Source of the DNA: an archaeon
GTDB taxonomy: Archaea; Nanobdellota; Nanobdellia; Woesearchaeales; UBA11576
Assembly (NCBI GenBank): GCA_020052935.1
Contig: JAGVOD010000047.1
Location: 1 to 53,372, forward strand
Direction of reading: 5' to 3'
DNA: 53,372 nucleotides
The notes beneath the pieces are model-generated. The model ran no database searches, was not told the DNA's origin, and saw only the letters and a list, made by a program, of their open reading frames with translations. Position 1 is the stretch's first letter; every line of letters starts with the position of its first letter. This document shows positions 51,211 to 53,372 of this stretch, one piece after another. The position numbers and the translations under genes are program-made.

Positions 51211-51344
51211 GCAGCAGTGCCACCGCCACTTTTGCGAAGCGTTTCTTAGCAGAGTGAATCAGACCGACAAGGGGGACGTCCCTTACGGGGAATGTCGGTA
51301 TCAGAATTGACAACGAGAAGCGTAGCTTGGCGTGGCACTGCTGC
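51211..51344. repeat. structured intergenic repeat, copy 6
   Basis: The shortest complete copy. Terminal inverted repeats GCAGCAGTGCCACCGCCA (51211-51228) and TGGCGTGGCACTGCTGC (51328-51344) differ by a single extra base. A TTTGCGAAGCGTTTC segment and the GGGGGACGTCCCTTACGGGG core (51271-51290) are flanked by CCGACA/TGTCGG, which extends the stem. It lies between the start of the TrmJ-like gene and the end of the M50 protease gene. Confidence 0.88.
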
Positions 51345-51366
51345 AAAAGAGCTGAACAAACAGTTC

Positions 51367-52551
51367 TTATCTTATTAAAAGTTTTCCGAACCATTTTATC
51401 GCAGGCCAGAATATGTTTATTGCCAGCAGCAGGAGTGTGGCGATGCTTATCTTGTGCCATATCTTGTTGCCTTTCTCTTCGCCTTTTATCTTCTGGAGCG
51501 AGACCTGGAGCATCCTTCCGCCGTCTACAGGTCCGAGGGGCAGCAGGTTCGCGAGTCCTATGCCAAGGCTCAAGAGGCCGGTTATCGCGAGGAGCTCGAC
51601 TATCCATTTCAGCACTGCGTAGAATATCTGGTAGTATAAGGCTTCGCTCTTGAGCTGGATGTGGGGCTTGCTGGCTGCCATCACGCCGAGGTATCCTTGC
51701 TTGGGGTCGTTGGGGCTCGCTACTGTCGTGAGTGCGTAGTCTGTGCCGTTCGCGGTGATCGTCACGCTATCGTTCGGCCGCACATAGCGCAGCTGGTTCG
51801 TGAAGTCGTTGTAGTTCTTCACTGTGACGTTATTGACTGCAGACACGACCATGCCTTGCTCGAGTCCAGCCGCTTTTGCAGGGTAGCCGTCTGTCACGCC
51901 TGCCAGGTCGACTCCTGTTTCATCAGCCATCGCGCCGAGTGCTGGTGAAAATGCGTATGTCAATAATATTATGCACGCTAGTGCGAGAAGCATGTTGGAG
52001 AACGGCCCTGCCGCATAGACTGAGTATTGTACTGTGTCTTTCTCTTTCCTGAGCTTTGCCTCGTCTGGCTCGACGAACGCTCCCATCAATGGTCCGAGGA
52101 AGAATATGCCTGAGGACTTGACCTCGAGCCCGTGCGCCTTGGCGACTATGCCGTGCGAGAACTCATGCACCAGTATTACTATGAATAATGCTATCCATCC
52201 TATTATCAAAGGTATCGTGACTGGGCTTCCAGGTATCTTTACTCCTGGGATGACGACGCTTATGGCTGTTGTCGCTGTCGGCACGCTCAGCAGTGTTATC
52301 AGGTTCTTGAGCATGAAATATATTATGACGAAAAGCCCGATGTAGCCTGCGCCTATGCCTATGTAGCCTAGCAGCTTTATCTGCTCGCAATACTTCTTCC
52401 CCCAGCGTTCCATCAGCTTCAGGCCGACCTTGGTCCTGTAGAATGCCATCACCTTGTGCTGGACGTCGAACTTCTTCCTGAAGATGTATATCAGAAGGAC
52501 GATAGCGGAATAGAATAGTATGACCCACTTGTATTCTTGCCAAAAAGCCAT
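51367..52551 (-). CDS. M50 family membrane metalloprotease (site-2-protease-like) with PDZ domain
   Basis: A 394-residue membrane protease. An N-terminal membrane helix (about 9-24) precedes a cytoplasmic segment. The zinc motif HEFSH (about 129-133) lies in a hydrophobic helix, the third ligand region is GLANLLPLGPVDGG, and a PDZ domain lies between them (GVTDGYPAKAAGLEQGMVV). Such enzymes cut substrates inside the membrane, usually to release regulators. It stands alone behind a repeat; the target is unknown. Confidence 0.92.
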   Translation of the reverse strand: MAFWQEYKWVILFYSAIVLLIYIFRKKFDVQHKVMAFYRTKVGLKLMERWGKKYCEQIKLLGYIGIGAGYIGLFVIIYFMLKNLITLLSVPTATTAISVVIPGVKIPGSPVTIPLIIGWIALFIVILVHEFSHGIVAKAHGLEVKSSGIFFLGPLMGAFVEPDEAKLRKEKDTVQYSVYAAGPFSNMLLALACIILLTYAFSPALGAMADETGVDLAGVTDGYPAKAAGLEQGMVVSAVNNVTVKNYNDFTNQLRYVRPNDSVTITANGTDYALTTVASPNDPKQGYLGVMAASKPHIQLKSEALYYQIFYAVLKWIVELLAITGLLSLGIGLANLLPLGPVDGGRMLQVSLQKIKGEEKGNKIWHKISIATLLLLAINIFWPAIKWFGKLLIR

Positions 52552-52608
52552 TGCGTTTTCACTCTTTTTTTATAAGTAAGATGAAAAAAATAAAGTAGTT
52601 AAGAGGTT

Positions 52609-52770
52609 TTACTTCTTCCTCTTGGACTTCAGGGTCTTTGCGCCGCACTTCCTGCAGCTTATCTTTCCTGCGATGACTTTCAGGTTCGGAGCCCTGATCT
52701 TGGACTTACATCTCCTGCAGACGAATATGTTCCTGAACTTCCTGTTCATTGCCTCTTCGAACTTAGCCAT
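52609..52770 (-). CDS. rpl40e: 50S ribosomal protein L40e
   Basis: A 53-residue basic zinc-ribbon protein of the large subunit. It reads MAKFEEAMNRKFRNIFVC, with zinc ligands in VCRRCKS and SCRKCGAK (C-x2-C twice) and ends KSKRKK. Length is right for archaeal L40e. ATG at 52770 follows GGGAGCGG, one base after the aIF5A stop, so the two are co-transcribed, a natural pairing of translation genes. Confidence 0.9.
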   Translation of the reverse strand: MAKFEEAMNRKFRNIFVCRRCKSKIRAPNLKVIAGKISCRKCGAKTLKSKRKK

Positions 52771-52771
52771 C

Positions 52772-53182
52772 TTATTCCGCTCCCTTGACCTGTTTCATTA
52801 CTTTCTGGCCCAGGACCGTCCAAAACAGTACCTGGGTGCCTTCCGCAACTTGTCCTCTCAGTTCGTCTGGTATGTCAAGCTCGAATGTCTCATATGTCTC
52901 GACATCCATGACGCTGGCTTTGTCCCCTATGATCGATAGTATCTGTGCAGATTTCTTGCTTATGATAGGCACTTCGACTGTGTCGTGGCATGGCATCACT
53001 TCGACGCGTTTCTTGCCATCCAGAAGCCCTACTGCGGTTATCCTTGCCTTTGCGTGGCCGTGCTTGCCTGATTTTGATATCTGTACATCGACTACCTTGC
53101 ACGCGGCGTTCTCCATTATTATGAAATTGCCTGCTTTGATTCCGCCTGCATCGACCTTTTTTGTTTCTCCCTCTGTCTCCAT
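52772..53182 (-). CDS. eif5A: translation initiation factor aIF5A
   Basis: A 136-residue factor that helps ribosomes through difficult peptide bonds. The hypusine site is the Lys in SKSGKHGHAKARI, in the loop between the KOW-like N-domain (IKAGNFIIMENAACKVVDV) and the OB-fold C-domain (QVLFWTVLGQKVM end). ATG at 53182 follows GTGGTG; an upstream frame start at 53191 is weaker. A TATA-like TATTTATAAA lies at 53245-53254, predicting a leader of about 40 nt. Confidence 0.95.
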   Translation of the reverse strand: METEGETKKVDAGGIKAGNFIIMENAACKVVDVQISKSGKHGHAKARITAVGLLDGKKRVEVMPCHDTVEVPIISKKSAQILSIIGDKASVMDVETYETFELDIPDELRGQVAEGTQVLFWTVLGQKVMKQVKGAE

Positions 53183-53360
53183 AAACACCACTTATCTCGC
53201 TTTTTTAGACAATTCTAAGACTGATTACTGGGTTTTTGGTGTTGTTTATAAATATTTTGGTAAAGGGAGATCAGTGTTTAGTACCGATTTCAGTTAACAC
53301 TTTTGGCGGGTATTTAAATAGGGTCTTGTATGTCTGTTTTTCTTGTGGAGGAGATGTTTT

Positions 53361-53372
53361 ATGATGTACAAA
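53361..53372 (+). CDS. possible start of a downstream gene (cut by window end)
   Basis: ATGATG follows GGAGGAG at about 7 nt, and TATTTAAATA at 53311-53320 is a well-placed TATA-like box. Only four codons remain, so the product cannot be named. The region 53183-53360 otherwise holds divergent promoter sequences. Confidence 0.4.

Noticed and set aside
51211-51344. Insertion sequence
   Set aside because: Inverted ends are present but there is no transposase frame, and the element is only about 130 bp; described as a structured, possibly MITE-like repeat instead.

Overview
This window looks like the chromosome of an archaeon. It encodes a KH-domain beta-CASP ribonuclease of the aCPSF1/FttA type, a single-propeptide proteasome beta subunit, aIF5A, ribosomal protein L40e, an archaeal-type prolyl-tRNA synthetase and an archaeal-type triosephosphate isomerase. 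Many first genes of operons have a TATA-like box 26-30 nt upstream of the start codon (leaderless layout), while operon-internal genes carry GAGGTG-like Shine-Dalgarno sites. Fermentative sugar metabolism, eukaryote-like GT3 glycogen synthases, a bacterial-type GAPDH and hydrogenases together suggest a DPANN lineage such as Woesearchaeota/Nanoarchaeota relatives. That placement is inference; no rRNA is present.

Layout. 1-8680 (+): tail of an Lrp-like regulator, then a glycogen synthase and a glycolytic run gap-pgk-pfkB-fba-tpi-pgi. 8677-10148 (-): a cysteine hydrolase and a voltage-sensor-like membrane protein fused to a bacterial PH-like domain. 10232-15088 (-): hypA plus a four-subunit group 3b-type [NiFe]-hydrogenase in the Pyrococcus order beta-gamma-delta-alpha. 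15192-19106: a GNAT acetyltransferase, a Bro-N gene beside a decayed copy of the ppsA 3' end, and ppsA. 19432-25428: a second hydrogenase region with the [FeFe]-hydrogenase maturases HydG and HydE (HydE carries an N-terminal HypC domain), a hydrogenase maturation endopeptidase, and a second [NiFe] large/small subunit pair. 25767-37467 (+): a long glycogen region (GT4 glycosyltransferase, GH57 amylase, two DUF5752-like proteins, MinD-like ATPase, second GT3 glycogen synthase, GalT-like nucleotidyltransferase, phosphohexomutase, debranching enzyme, glucokinase). 37460-43599: mostly small unknown genes, a GH15-like glucoamylase, a phosphoribosyltransferase-like protein, two zinc-site proteins, a lipoprotein and a methyltransferase. 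43614-53182 (-): housekeeping information-processing genes and membrane/surface proteins.

How it fits together. Glycogen can be made (mutase, GalT-like enzyme, two GT3 synthases, GT4) and broken down (GH57, debranching enzyme, GH15) to glucose, phosphorylated by glucokinase and passed through the glycolytic run. PEP synthase links pyruvate and PEP. The hydrogenases could dispose of reducing power as H2 or exchange it with NAD(P)H.

The most unusual items are the HypC-HydE fusion with HydG beside a [NiFe]-hydrogenase pair and with no HydA or HydF in the window; a roughly 139-residue lysine/alanine-rich tail on one hydrogenase small subunit; a voltage-sensor/PH-like fusion; a family of six structured intergenic repeats; a start-overlapping leader ORF in front of gap that copies the first codons of GAPDH; and a MinD/DUF5752 module inside the glycogen operon.
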